Source of the DNA: Thalassolituus sp006212115
GTDB taxonomy: Bacteria; Pseudomonadota; Gammaproteobacteria; Pseudomonadales; Oceanobacteraceae
Strand: one strand, 5' to 3'
NCBI RefSeq assembly: GCF_040372045.1
Contig: NZ_BAABWH010000006.1
DNA length: 64,000 nucleotides
Position numbers and translations under genes: made by a program. Under the pieces are notes generated by a model, which made no database searches, had not been told where the DNA came from, and saw only the letters and a program-made list of their open reading frames with translations. Below are positions 53,054 through 61,509 of the stretch, one piece after another. Each line of letters starts with the position of its first letter. Within the stretch, counting starts at the first letter, position 1.

Positions 53054-54294
53054 GCGCCCTCCCATCGACTGAAAATCAACGAGCTGTTTGTGCCGCCAAA
53101 TCCAAAGGAATTGCTCATGACATGCGCGAGCGGCAATGCTCGTGATGAATTTGGCATCAGGTCAATATCGTCGCCGACATCGGATTCCGCCAGATTGCGT
53201 GTACCTGGAGCAACCTGATCCCGGAGGGCGAGTACACAGAACAATGCTTCAAGGGCACCTGCGGCACCGACAAGGTGACCCGTCATTGATTTTGTAGACG
53301 ATACTGGAATGTGCGACGCGTCTTGCCCGAATACAGTACGTATCGCTTGAATCTCGGCAGCATCCCCCGCCTGTGTGGAAGTACCATGCGCATTCACATA
53401 GTGAATATCTGATGAGGTGAGCCCTGCATCGCGCAGTGCATTGTTCATTGCCAGTGCAGCTCCCGCGCCATCGTCTGGCGGCGAAGTGACGTGAAAAGCA
53501 TCATCGCTCATGCCAAAACCAGAAATCTCGGCCAATATCGTCGCTCCCCGCTGTACAGCATGATCAAGAGACTCCAGGACCAGTATTCCAGCGCCGTTAC
53601 TCAGTACAAATCCATCTCTGTCCTTGTCCCACGGTCGGCTAGCTTCTTCAGGTGCGTCATTTCGGGTGCTGAGTGCACGCGCGGATGCAAAACCGGCCAG
53701 CCCAATTGGAGAGCAAGCCATTTCCGACCCACCTGCAATCATGACGTCGGCATCGCCGTACACGATAGTCCGGACAGCGTAACCTATGTTATGCGACCCA
53801 GATGTGCAGGCGGTTGATATAGAGAAATTGGGGCCGCGATACCCGTGCCGGATGGCTATATTCCCGGACGCCATATTGATAACGGAGCCCGGTACCAGTG
53901 AGGGTGATACACGGCGAGGGCCGTTATTGGCAAGCTGAAGGACATTGCTTTCAATAGTAGATAAACCACCGATGCCCGACCCAACGGCAACGCCTACTCG
54001 TTCAGGCTTGAGATCACTGCAAAAACCGGCCTGCGCTATTCCCTCTTCTGCTGCAACAAGCGCATACTGAATAAAGGGGTCGAGCTTGCGGGTATCTTTA
54101 ATACTCAACACGCTCGTCGGGTCGAACCCATGCACTTCGCCCCCGATAGCAACCGAAAACTCACTGGTATCGAAGGTCTGGATGGTACTGATGCCGCTTT
54201 GGCCGGAAAGAACGGCCTGCCAGGAATCCTCAGCGTTTAAACCGCAGGGATTAACGGTGCCCAGCCCGGTTACAACTACCCGCTTTTTCCTCAT
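53050..54294 (-). CDS. fabF: Beta-ketoacyl-ACP synthase II
   Basis: 414 residues from the ATG at 54294 (MRKKRVVVTGLGTVNPCG), the family's normal start. An in-frame start 60 bases up would run into the terminator region. Catalytic Cys in STACTSGSHNIGYA, His in NAHGTSTQAGD and Lys/His in STKSMTGHLVGAAGALEA. Elongates acyl-ACP. Separated from acpP by a hairpin terminator. Confidence 0.96.
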   Translation of the reverse strand: MRKKRVVVTGLGTVNPCGLNAEDSWQAVLSGQSGISTIQTFDTSEFSVAIGGEVHGFDPTSVLSIKDTRKLDPFIQYALVAAEEGIAQAGFCSDLKPERVGVAVGSGIGGLSTIESNVLQLANNGPRRVSPSLVPGSVINMASGNIAIRHGYRGPNFSISTACTSGSHNIGYAVRTIVYGDADVMIAGGSEMACSPIGLAGFASARALSTRNDAPEEASRPWDKDRDGFVLSNGAGILVLESLDHAVQRGATILAEISGFGMSDDAFHVTSPPDDGAGAALAMNNALRDAGLTSSDIHYVNAHGTSTQAGDAAEIQAIRTVFGQDASHIPVSSTKSMTGHLVGAAGALEALFCVLALRDQVAPGTRNLAESDVGDDIDLMPNSSRALPLAHVMSNSFGFGGTNSSLIFSRWEGA

Positions 54295-54352
54295 GGCCTT
54301 TGCTCTGAGTGACGTCTGCTCAAGTCTATCGCGCCCCAGGTTTTCTGGACAC

Positions 54353-54381
54353 AAAAAAGCCGCGACAAACCGCGGCTTTTT
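54353..54381. terminator. Terminator/attenuator between acpP and fabF
   Basis: Perfect stem GCCGCG-ACAAAC-CGCGGC flanked by six A on the left and five T on the right, so it works on either strand. On the minus strand it lies 16 bases after acpP and would lower fabF relative to abundant ACP. Confidence 0.88.
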
Positions 54382-54396
54382 ATCGCATCCGGACCC

Positions 54397-54630
54397 TTAC
54401 AGGTTCGCAACGATGTAATCGATAGCTTCCTGAACGGTAGTCAGCTTTTCAGCCTGCTCGTCTGGAATCTCGGTTTCGAACTCTTCTTCCAGAGCCATAA
54501 CCAACTCAACAGTGTCCAGAGAGTCTGCGCCCAGATCATCAACGAAAGAAGAAGATGCTTTCACTTCCGCTTCGCTCACACCCAGCTGTTCACAAACAAT
54601 TTTCTTTACGCGTTCTTCGATGTTACTCAT
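54397..54630 (-). CDS. acpP: Acyl carrier protein
   Basis: 77 residues. Acidic four-helix protein with the phosphopantetheine Ser in DLGADSLDTVELVMALEEEF. Near-identical to E. coli AcpP over the core. Carries all intermediates of fatty-acid synthesis. Confidence 0.98.
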   Translation of the reverse strand: MSNIEERVKKIVCEQLGVSEAEVKASSSFVDDLGADSLDTVELVMALEEEFETEIPDEQAEKLTTVQEAIDYIVANL

Positions 54631-54676
54631 GCTTTTTTCCTGACTTGTTGTAGTTTCCTGAAGGTCAGCGCTGACC

Positions 54677-55417
54677 TTACCCCATGTTCATGCCGCCATT
54701 CACATGAATGGTCTGGCCTGTGATATATCTCGCATCATCGCTTGCCAAAAAGGCCACCGCACCTGCGATATCCTCAACGCGGCCAAAGCGCTTACCCGGA
54801 ATGGTGGCTAGGATGGCCTCTTTTTGCGTTTCAGGCAAGACATCTGTCATGTCAGTTTGTATAAAACCCGGCGCAACGCAATTAACAGTAATATTTCGGC
54901 TCGCGATTTCCTGCGCGAGTGAGCGTGTAAAGCCCTCAAGGCCGGCTTTCGCTGCAGCGTAGTTAGCCTGTCCTGCGTTACCTGTCGTTCCGATGATTGA
55001 GCTGATGTTGATGATGCTACCCGCTTTGTTTTTCAGCATGGCCTTGGACAGCGCCTTGCAGACGCGAAACACGCCAGTAAGGTTGGTGTTCAGTACGTCA
55101 TTCCAATCGCCTTCGTTTAACCGCAAAAACAGATTGTCGCGTGTAATGCCGGCATTGTTGACAACGACATCGGGTGTACCGAACTGAGATTGCAACTCTT
55201 TAAGTGCCGCCTCAGTCTGCTCGCTATCCGCTATATTTAACACCACGGCTTCGTTCGATTCGTCACTGGTCTTGAGTGTGTCACGCAAAGCTTCCACACC
55301 CGATTCGCTGGTTGCTGTACCAACGACCCGGTAACCGTCTGCAGACAGTCGTTGAGCGATTGCCAGGCCGATACCCCGAGAAGCCCCCGTCACCAGCGCT
55401 AACTTTTTATCAGACAT
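54677..55417 (-). CDS. fabG: 3-oxoacyl-ACP reductase
   Basis: 246 residues. ATG 55417 shares its A with the fabD stop and is 6 bases after GGAGG; a GTG one codon earlier also exists. TGASRGIGLAIA binds NADPH, and the triad is in NISSIIGTTG and YAAAKAGLEGF. Ends in the usual ITGQTIHVNGGMNMG. Confidence 0.97.
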   Translation of the reverse strand: MSDKKLALVTGASRGIGLAIAQRLSADGYRVVGTATSESGVEALRDTLKTSDESNEAVVLNIADSEQTEAALKELQSQFGTPDVVVNNAGITRDNLFLRLNEGDWNDVLNTNLTGVFRVCKALSKAMLKNKAGSIINISSIIGTTGNAGQANYAAAKAGLEGFTRSLAQEIASRNITVNCVAPGFIQTDMTDVLPETQKEAILATIPGKRFGRVEDIAGAVAFLASDDARYITGQTIHVNGGMNMG

Positions 55418-56358
55418 CACTCACCTCCTTGAATACGACTGATCACTGATTGCAGCGACGCTAAATCTCCAGTTCCGATAACCGGCAACGACTTATCAAT
55501 ACGCTTGTTCAGTCCTGCAATAACCTTCCCAGGTCCCAACTCAACGGCCAGGTCACCGTGGTGTCTGATTGCTGGGATGGCGCCAGTCCAATTTACTGGG
55601 CTGTATAGCTGCTGCAGAAGGCGCTGCGGAATCTCTTCCAATGTTGCCGGAGCATTGCCAACGTTGTGGTAAACCGGAAATTTGGGAGCGCGCCAGGAAA
55701 TCGCACCGAGGTCCGCTTCAAATTCAGCCGCTGCCGCTTTCATCAAACTTGAATGAAACGGCCCACTGACGGCGAGCGGCAGCGCACGTTTAGCGCCTGC
55801 TTCCTTCGCGAATTCAATGGCCTTTTCAATGCCAGCCTGCTCACCCGCAATAACAATCTGCCCTGGCGCATTGAAGTTGGCAGGTTCAACAAGACCCGCC
55901 TGAGATGCCTTTTCGCAGACATCATCGATCTGGTCGTCGGAAAGTCCGAGAACTGCCGCCATGCCGCCTTTACCTTCCGGAACGGCAGCTTCCATCAACT
56001 GGCCGCGACGGCGTACCAGTTTCACCGCATCAGAGAAATCAATGGCGTCCGCCGCTACCAGTGCGGAGTACTCACCCAAAGAATGCCCCGCTCCCGCCAC
56101 GACAGTCAGAGCCGGGCAATGTGCAGTGATCACCCTCCAGATGGCAACGCTTGCAGCAAGTAAAGCCGGCTGAGTATTAAAAGTCTGGTTGAGTGTGGTG
56201 TCGGGCCCTTCTGAGACCATCGCCCACAAATCGAAACCAAGCGCCTCAGACGCTTCAGAGAAGGTCTCGTTTATTTGAGAATATTCATTAGCTATGTCGG
56301 ATAGCATGCCGACTTGCTGTGCCCCCTGACCAGGGAAAAAGGCAATCACATCAGTCAT
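55417..56358 (-). CDS. fabD: Malonyl-CoA:ACP transacylase
   Basis: 313 residues. FPGQGAQQVGML at the N terminus, the nucleophile Ser in GAGHSLGEYSALVAA and His in AVSGPFHSSLM. Supplies malonyl-ACP. Coupled to fabG; 143 bp separate it from plsX, which may hold an extra promoter. Confidence 0.97.
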   Translation of the reverse strand: MTDVIAFFPGQGAQQVGMLSDIANEYSQINETFSEASEALGFDLWAMVSEGPDTTLNQTFNTQPALLAASVAIWRVITAHCPALTVVAGAGHSLGEYSALVAADAIDFSDAVKLVRRRGQLMEAAVPEGKGGMAAVLGLSDDQIDDVCEKASQAGLVEPANFNAPGQIVIAGEQAGIEKAIEFAKEAGAKRALPLAVSGPFHSSLMKAAAAEFEADLGAISWRAPKFPVYHNVGNAPATLEEIPQRLLQQLYSPVNWTGAIPAIRHHGDLAVELGPGKVIAGLNKRIDKSLPVIGTGDLASLQSVISRIQGGE

Positions 56359-56501
56359 TGCAAAACCTTATCGTTATTTTAGTGACAACACCCGAACGCC
56401 AGAGCTACTGAATGTCGATGAATTCGGGCGCATTATTGTGACAACATTTCCGTTGAATTGCACACCTGAACCGGCTCGTTTTCCCCATAGAGAAGATACG
56501 C

Positions 56502-57512
56502 TCAGATGCAATCTCGACTAAGAGCCTGATATTCTCGCTCTAAATCCTGATGAGATCGCTCCCGGACCTGCCGCACCATATACTCCAATGCGTAACGAAA
56601 CGCGCGCTCATCGGACTTTCCGTGGGTTTTCGCTACATTTCCCGCCACGCCAAGTAGCATTGCTCCGCCATGACGCGCAGGCGAGACTTGTCTGTCAATG
56701 CGCCGCATGGTTGCTTTCCAAAGAGGTAAGAACCAACGCAGCGCCAATGATGACCTCAGCTCAGAGCCCATCATATCCAATAGCCACTCGATTAAACCCT
56801 CAGTTGTTTTGAGGGTGATATTGCCCGAATACCCATCACAAATAACAGCGTTAAGCTGACCATCAAACAGGTGGTCGCCTTCGCAGAATCCATCATAAAA
56901 CTCCGCCAACTCCCGACCAAACAACTCACCTGCAGCTTTAACTGTATCAGTACCCTTGCCCGGTTCACTTCCGATATTCAGTAATGCTATACGGGGGGAC
57001 TGAATACCGCCCGCGCGGTACCATGCAACAGCCAGCATACCCAATTGAAGTAGCTGCTCTGACGTCATGCAGATGTTCGCACCGAGGTCGAGCATCAGCA
57101 AGGGCTGCCCTTTTGTTGGTAGCTGCGTTGCCAGTGCGGGTCTCTCGACGCCTTGTAAGCCACCAAGATGCTTGCGTGACATCACCAGCAACGCTGCCGT
57201 GTTTCCGATAGACAGAACGCCTTGAGCCTTTCCTTCTGCATGCAGCGTTAAACAAACCGCCATGCTGGAATCGCCGCGCTCACGAAGCGCTTGGCGAGCG
57301 GAGTCTTCCATTCGGACATGATCGCCACAGGATATAATTCGGGTGCGAGGCTGATACCGACCCAGAGTCTTTCGAGCAAGAGTGTGAAGAGATTCGTGGA
57401 GGGGGAGGAGAATTTCGACGTCAGGATCATTTTTCAACAATGCCCGACAGGCCTTAAACGCGACGCGGGGACCTAAGTCCCCGCCCATTGCATCAACTGC
57501 TATGGTAACCAT
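56502..57512 (-). CDS. plsX: Phosphate acyltransferase PlsX
   Basis: 336 residues. MVTIAVDAMGGDLGPRV start, SIGNTAALLVMSR, LLMLDLGANICMTSEQLLQ and ICDGYSGNITLKTTEGL are family features. Makes acyl-phosphate from acyl-ACP for phospholipid synthesis. Starts three bases after rpmF. fabH, the usual next gene in enterics, is absent here, as in pseudomonads. Confidence 0.96.
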   Translation of the reverse strand: MVTIAVDAMGGDLGPRVAFKACRALLKNDPDVEILLPLHESLHTLARKTLGRYQPRTRIISCGDHVRMEDSARQALRERGDSSMAVCLTLHAEGKAQGVLSIGNTAALLVMSRKHLGGLQGVERPALATQLPTKGQPLLMLDLGANICMTSEQLLQLGMLAVAWYRAGGIQSPRIALLNIGSEPGKGTDTVKAAGELFGRELAEFYDGFCEGDHLFDGQLNAVICDGYSGNITLKTTEGLIEWLLDMMGSELRSSLALRWFLPLWKATMRRIDRQVSPARHGGAMLLGVAGNVAKTHGKSDERAFRYALEYMVRQVRERSHQDLEREYQALSRDCI

Positions 57513-57515
57513 AGA

Positions 57516-57701
57516 TTAGTTGCTGCCAGTCTCCACGACTTTTTTGCCACGGTAGAAACCGTCAGCGCTTACGTGGTGACGACGATGAGTTTCGCCGGTA
57601 GTAGCGTCTGTAGACAGGGCGATGTTGTTAGTATCAACCGCGTCATGAGAGCGACGCATGCCGCGCTTAGAACGTGTTACTTTGCTTTTTTGAACCGCCA
57701 T
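57516..57701 (-). CDS. rpmF: 50S ribosomal protein L32
   Basis: 61 residues: MAVQKSKVTRSKRGMRRSHD, basic, and no zinc cysteines (C-minus form). Between DUF177 and plsX as in most gammaproteobacteria. Confidence 0.97.
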   Translation of the reverse strand: MAVQKSKVTRSKRGMRRSHDAVDTNNIALSTDATTGETHRRHHVSADGFYRGKKVVETGSN

Positions 57702-57722
57702 GATAAGGCTCCTGATTAATCG

Positions 57723-58244
57723 CTATTTCTGTTTAAGCTGCGCCAGAACGTCAAACGGATTAGGCCGTTCTTCTTCCTCAGCGGCAATGTCTTCTTCGGG
57801 CTCAATTTTGAACGCCTGGCACTCACCTTGAGGGTGCATAGGAAAATCAGGGAGGTTCAGCAGCAGCTCGTCCTCAATGGTCTCCCACAAATCTAACCGG
57901 CCAGCCTCATCGAGTTCAGCGGGTTCAAGACGCTTCGGCAGCGCCCTGGCCTGATCGTCGTTTAACACAAGACCAAGTCTGAAACTGGCTTCAATAGTGA
58001 AGCTCACATCCTCAAGACAGCGCTGGCATTCCATTACAACCCCAACATTGCATTCGCCAGCAAGTACTCGCAAATGCTCTTCGTCCCGGCTGAATTCAAC
58101 ATCACAATTCACGTCAGGTGAACTGGAGCGAACAATGCCAGCCAGTCGGGTTAAATCTGCGCTGCTGATTGTACCTGTAAGTTGTTGATTTACTTCAACT
58201 AACTTAAGTCCGTCAACGCGCTTTGGTAATGGAGCCACTGTCAT
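57723..58244 (-). CDS. yceD: DUF177 (YceD) family protein
   Basis: 173 residues from ATG 58244 (MTVAPLPKRVDGLKL); a GTG 30 bases earlier is an alternative. Cys pair in GVVMECQRCLEDVSF, and the DUF177 end FPMHPQGECQAF...PNPFDVLAQLKQ. In plants and bacteria the family is linked to 23S rRNA accumulation; it always precedes rpmF. Confidence 0.92.
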   Translation of the reverse strand: MTVAPLPKRVDGLKLVEVNQQLTGTISSADLTRLAGIVRSSSPDVNCDVEFSRDEEHLRVLAGECNVGVVMECQRCLEDVSFTIEASFRLGLVLNDDQARALPKRLEPAELDEAGRLDLWETIEDELLLNLPDFPMHPQGECQAFKIEPEEDIAAEEEERPNPFDVLAQLKQK

Positions 58245-58330
58245 AGTGCGCGACACTATATGGATGTCGCCCACTTATGTCAAAGAGTTTTCGCGCCAAC
58301 CACCGTTCTATCTGGCGGCGGCGCAGCTAC

Positions 58331-59308
58331 TCAGCGCATCGTCATAACCTGAGTACTGAAAAATGAAGCCACACCTTTGCCAAAGCTGGCACCGAAGCGT
58401 TCCATAAATTCAACGAACGGGTCTTTGTTAATCGTGTAGCTCACCAGCTCTTCGGTTCCAAGGAAATCTCGTGCGACTTGAGATGATGATGCAAGACCAT
58501 CGACAAGACCATGCTCCATAGCCTGTTCGCCAGTCCATACCAAGCCTGAAAACAGATCTGGATTGCTGGCCAGTCGGTCACCACGGCCTAACTTAACCTG
58601 GGCGATAAACTGCTTGTGAGTTGTGTCGAGCACACCTTCCCAGAATACTTTCTCTTCTTCTCGCTGAGGAGAAAAAGGATCGAGGAATGCTTTATGCTCC
58701 CCTGACGTATATAGACGACGCTCCACACCTAGCTTGTCCATGGCCTCTACAAAGCCAAACCCAGAGCCGACAACACCGATAGAACCAACCAAGCTGGCCT
58801 TGTCAGCGTATATCTCATCTGCAGCAGCAGCGATGTAATAGGCACCAGACGCACCAATATCCATGATGACCGCGTAAACAGGAAAGTCAGGACGGGTGGA
58901 TTTAAGGCGAATAATCTCATCGAACACATACCCCGACTGCACTGGGCTTCCCCCAGGGCTATTGATTCGCAGTATCAAGCCTAGTGCATCTTCATTATCA
59001 AACGCGTCGCGCATGGCACCAATTATCCGATCCGCACTGGCCTCCTCATCGGCAGAGATAGCACCACGCACTTCGACTACTGCAGCATGCGGCCCCGTCG
59101 CAAAAGAAGAACTTCCATCGCCGGCTTTTCCTGCGCCGCCGTATATAATCGCAGCGATAATAAACAGGTAACTGAAGGTCAGAAGCTTAAAGAATATCCC
59201 CCAGCGGCGCGCTGTGCGTTGCTCCTGCTGAGATGCCATCAATGCCTTCTCTATCAACTTCCATTCTTTACTGCTGTCTTCGGGGCGCGAATATTGGTTG
59301 TTATCCAT
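58331..59308 (-). CDS. sppA: Signal peptide peptidase SppA/SohB-type serine protease
   Basis: 325 residues, the short single-domain form. One membrane helix (FFKLLTFSYLFIIAAIIYGG), S49 protease domain with INSPGGSPVQSGYV, nucleophile Ser in DIGASGAYYIAAAAD and Lys in YADKASLVGSIGVVGSGFG. Degrades cleaved signal peptides in the inner membrane. Overlaps the HAD gene by 8 bp. Confidence 0.94.
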   Translation of the reverse strand: MDNNQYSRPEDSSKEWKLIEKALMASQQEQRTARRWGIFFKLLTFSYLFIIAAIIYGGAGKAGDGSSSFATGPHAAVVEVRGAISADEEASADRIIGAMRDAFDNEDALGLILRINSPGGSPVQSGYVFDEIIRLKSTRPDFPVYAVIMDIGASGAYYIAAAADEIYADKASLVGSIGVVGSGFGFVEAMDKLGVERRLYTSGEHKAFLDPFSPQREEEKVFWEGVLDTTHKQFIAQVKLGRGDRLASNPDLFSGLVWTGEQAMEHGLVDGLASSSQVARDFLGTEELVSYTINKDPFVEFMERFGASFGKGVASFFSTQVMTMR

Positions 59309-59954
59309 GAATCTCTATCCAGTTTGAAAGTTCGTCAATGCTATGACAGATAACCTCAGGCCCACAAGCTTGCAGGCGGTTCTCATCGTGCGCGCCGTGA
59401 CTCATACCTACAGTTGCCATGCCAATCGTTGCGGCCATCTGCAAGTCATATGTCGTATCCCCAACCATTAACGCCTCCTTTGCCGAAACGCCGGCTGCCT
59501 CAAGAATCTGACTCAGCATTAACGGATGTGGTTTAGACTGCGTTTCGTCTGCGCAGCGTGTGAAGTGAAATGCAGCAGTCATATCAAGATCAGCAAGAAT
59601 TCGGTCCAGCCCCTTCCTGCTCTTGCCTGTTGCAACTGCAAGCTGCCGCCCCTGCTCAGATAGCTTTGCAAGCATATCAGTCGCACCCGGAAATAGTGCC
59701 ATTGGTACCGAACTGTCATAAACAAAGCACCGAGCATAAGCTTCCCTCATCAGGGGCATCTGCTCGATCGTTATTTCAGGCCATACAGTTTGAATGGCCT
59801 CCGGCAGCCCAAGGCCTATGATATTTTGTATGTCGCTATCAGGCGCCACTCGCAAACCAACATACGCAGCCGCCATGCGCATTGAATCCACAATCCGCCC
59901 TGTTGAATCAGAGAGGGTGCCGTCCCAGTCGAAAATCACCAATGAATACTTCAA
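59301..59954 (-). CDS. HAD-family hydrolase, phosphoglycolate phosphatase-like
   Basis: 217 residues from a TTG at 59954 that overlaps the rluC stop (TTGA) and follows GGAGAG. HAD motif I FDWDGTLSDS, motif II AVATGKSRKGL and motif IV MVGDTTYDLQMAATIGM. Standard rluC neighbour; substrate not certain. Confidence 0.9.
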   Translation of the reverse strand: MKYSLVIFDWDGTLSDSTGRIVDSMRMAAAYVGLRVAPDSDIQNIIGLGLPEAIQTVWPEITIEQMPLMREAYARCFVYDSSVPMALFPGATDMLAKLSEQGRQLAVATGKSRKGLDRILADLDMTAAFHFTRCADETQSKPHPLMLSQILEAAGVSAKEALMVGDTTYDLQMAATIGMATVGMSHGAHDENRLQACGPEVICHSIDELSNWIEIHG

Positions 59955-60925
59955 AGTAACTCTCCAGACAAACAACCCACACTCTTATATGCCGCCTTAA
60001 GTTCCGCATCGGGAGGTGCAATAAGCCTTACCCGTTGACCTGTTAACGGATGCGCAAAACCTAGCTTCCAGGCATGAAGGCACAACCTTCTTATTCCGGT
60101 AGTCTTATCCTGCTCGGCTTCTGTGCGGTCGCTGTATTTTTCGTCGCCAGCAATTGTATTGCCTTGAGACAAGCAATGAACACGTATCTGGTGGGTCCGA
60201 CCTGTTACAGGCTCAGCTTCGATCAATGCGTATTGTCGTCCTGACTCCAGCAATCTTGTTCGCGTGTGACAGGATTTTCCCTCGTCACTGACAACGACGA
60301 TGCGTTCTCCAGACTTTCTTTCCGTCCTCAATAACGGCAGGCGAATGTCGGTAACGGCAGCATCCCAATGGCCATGCACAAGGGCAAGATACTTCTTGCT
60401 GATGCCTTTCTTATCTACCAGCATTTTTTGCAATACGGTAAGCGCCTTTCGCTTCTTGGCAACAAGAATGACCCCCGATGTATCCCGATCAAGACGATGA
60501 ACCAGCTCGAGAAATGAATGGTCCGGCCGCATCTTTCGCAGTGCTTCAATCATGCCAAGCGACACACCACTGCCCCCGTGCACCGCCAGGCCGTGCGGCT
60601 TATTGATGGCGAGCAGCGCCTCATCCTCAAACAGAATGCTATCGTTGAGAATCCTCTGGAGTTTCGGCGATACGTCAGGAGTCTCATTGGCTTCCGGCAA
60701 TCGCACTGGTGGCACGCGAACCTGATCCCCTTTCTGCAAGCGGCTATCGGCCTTCGCGCGTTTCTTATTGATGCGTACCTCACCCTTCCTGATGATGCGA
60801 TACACAAGCGTCTTAGGCGCCCCTTTTAAGAGTGCCAAAAGGAAGTTATCCAGCCTCTGACCTTCATTTTCTTCACCAACAACCAGAAGATTCACCTGTG
60901 CGGGATTGATACTTTGTTTCGCCAT
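59951..60925 (-). CDS. rluC: 23S rRNA pseudouridine(955/2504/2580) synthase
   Basis: 324 residues from ATG 60925. S4 domain (RLDNFLLALLKGAPKTLVYR) and catalytic Asp in LVHRLDRDTSGVILVAKK, with TGRTHQIRVH. A second in-frame ATG 54 bases upstream is unlikely. Divergent from rne, the classical arrangement. Confidence 0.95.
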   Translation of the reverse strand: MAKQSINPAQVNLLVVGEENEGQRLDNFLLALLKGAPKTLVYRIIRKGEVRINKKRAKADSRLQKGDQVRVPPVRLPEANETPDVSPKLQRILNDSILFEDEALLAINKPHGLAVHGGSGVSLGMIEALRKMRPDHSFLELVHRLDRDTSGVILVAKKRKALTVLQKMLVDKKGISKKYLALVHGHWDAAVTDIRLPLLRTERKSGERIVVVSDEGKSCHTRTRLLESGRQYALIEAEPVTGRTHQIRVHCLSQGNTIAGDEKYSDRTEAEQDKTTGIRRLCLHAWKLGFAHPLTGQRVRLIAPPDAELKAAYKSVGCLSGELL

Positions 60926-60962
60926 GCAGTTTTGTCGCCCGAATTTATTTTTACATGGGCAA

Positions 60963-60991
60963 TTGCTGCCACTGATCATTGTTGCTATATT
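60963..60991 (+). promoter_or_regulatory. Candidate rne promoter
   Basis: TTGCTG (60963-60968), 17-bp spacer, TATATT (60986-60991). Transcription from here would give a leader of about 510 nt before the rne start, consistent with the long autoregulatory leaders of this gene in enterics. Confidence 0.5.
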
Positions 60992-61509
60992 CCGGCGTGA
61001 TCGGGTGTAAACCGAACATAAGCAGCGCTCATCGACTGGCTGTATTCAGTCGACAGAATAACGCTCCCCGGTCAGGCCGCGAGGCGGCAGAGTATAAAGG
61101 AAGATGGATACGGTAAACACTTCTTCCAAGAATTGATTCGGCGGAATGATTCCGCCCGGTGAGATAAACCGCGCAGCTACCTGCAGGCAATCTCGCATTA
61201 TCAAATTATGGACAGTGTCGGTGTAGCAGAGCGAAGTAAATAACACACTCGCCCCTCACCAGTGCTTTGAAGACGCAACCAGTAAGACGGACTCCATGGC
61301 AAAGCACCCATAAATATTTTGGTAATAACCGGCCCTGTAGGCCGTGATGAACACTGCGAAAGTGATAAAGATTTCACCTGTCGCGCACCGCGTGCGAGAC
61401 AGGAAGACAAAGCGTTTAGTCGCTACTATCCTTCGCTGCTGAGCAAACACAGCAGACAGGTCCTGCGTTGCCAGGCAGGTACGTTGCCCAACAGAGTAAT
61501 ACGTACCGC
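60992..61509 (+). promoter_or_regulatory. rne: Long structured 5' leader of rne
   Basis: About 500 bases with no credible gene but several hairpins: CGACTG/CAGTCG near 61033-61053, GGCGGAAT-G-ATTCCGCC (61140-61156), CGGCC-CTGTA-GGCCG (61330-61344) and CGCAC-CGC-GTGCG near 61384-61396. In E. coli, RNase E trims its own leader mRNA to autoregulate; the same is inferred here. Confidence 0.6.
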
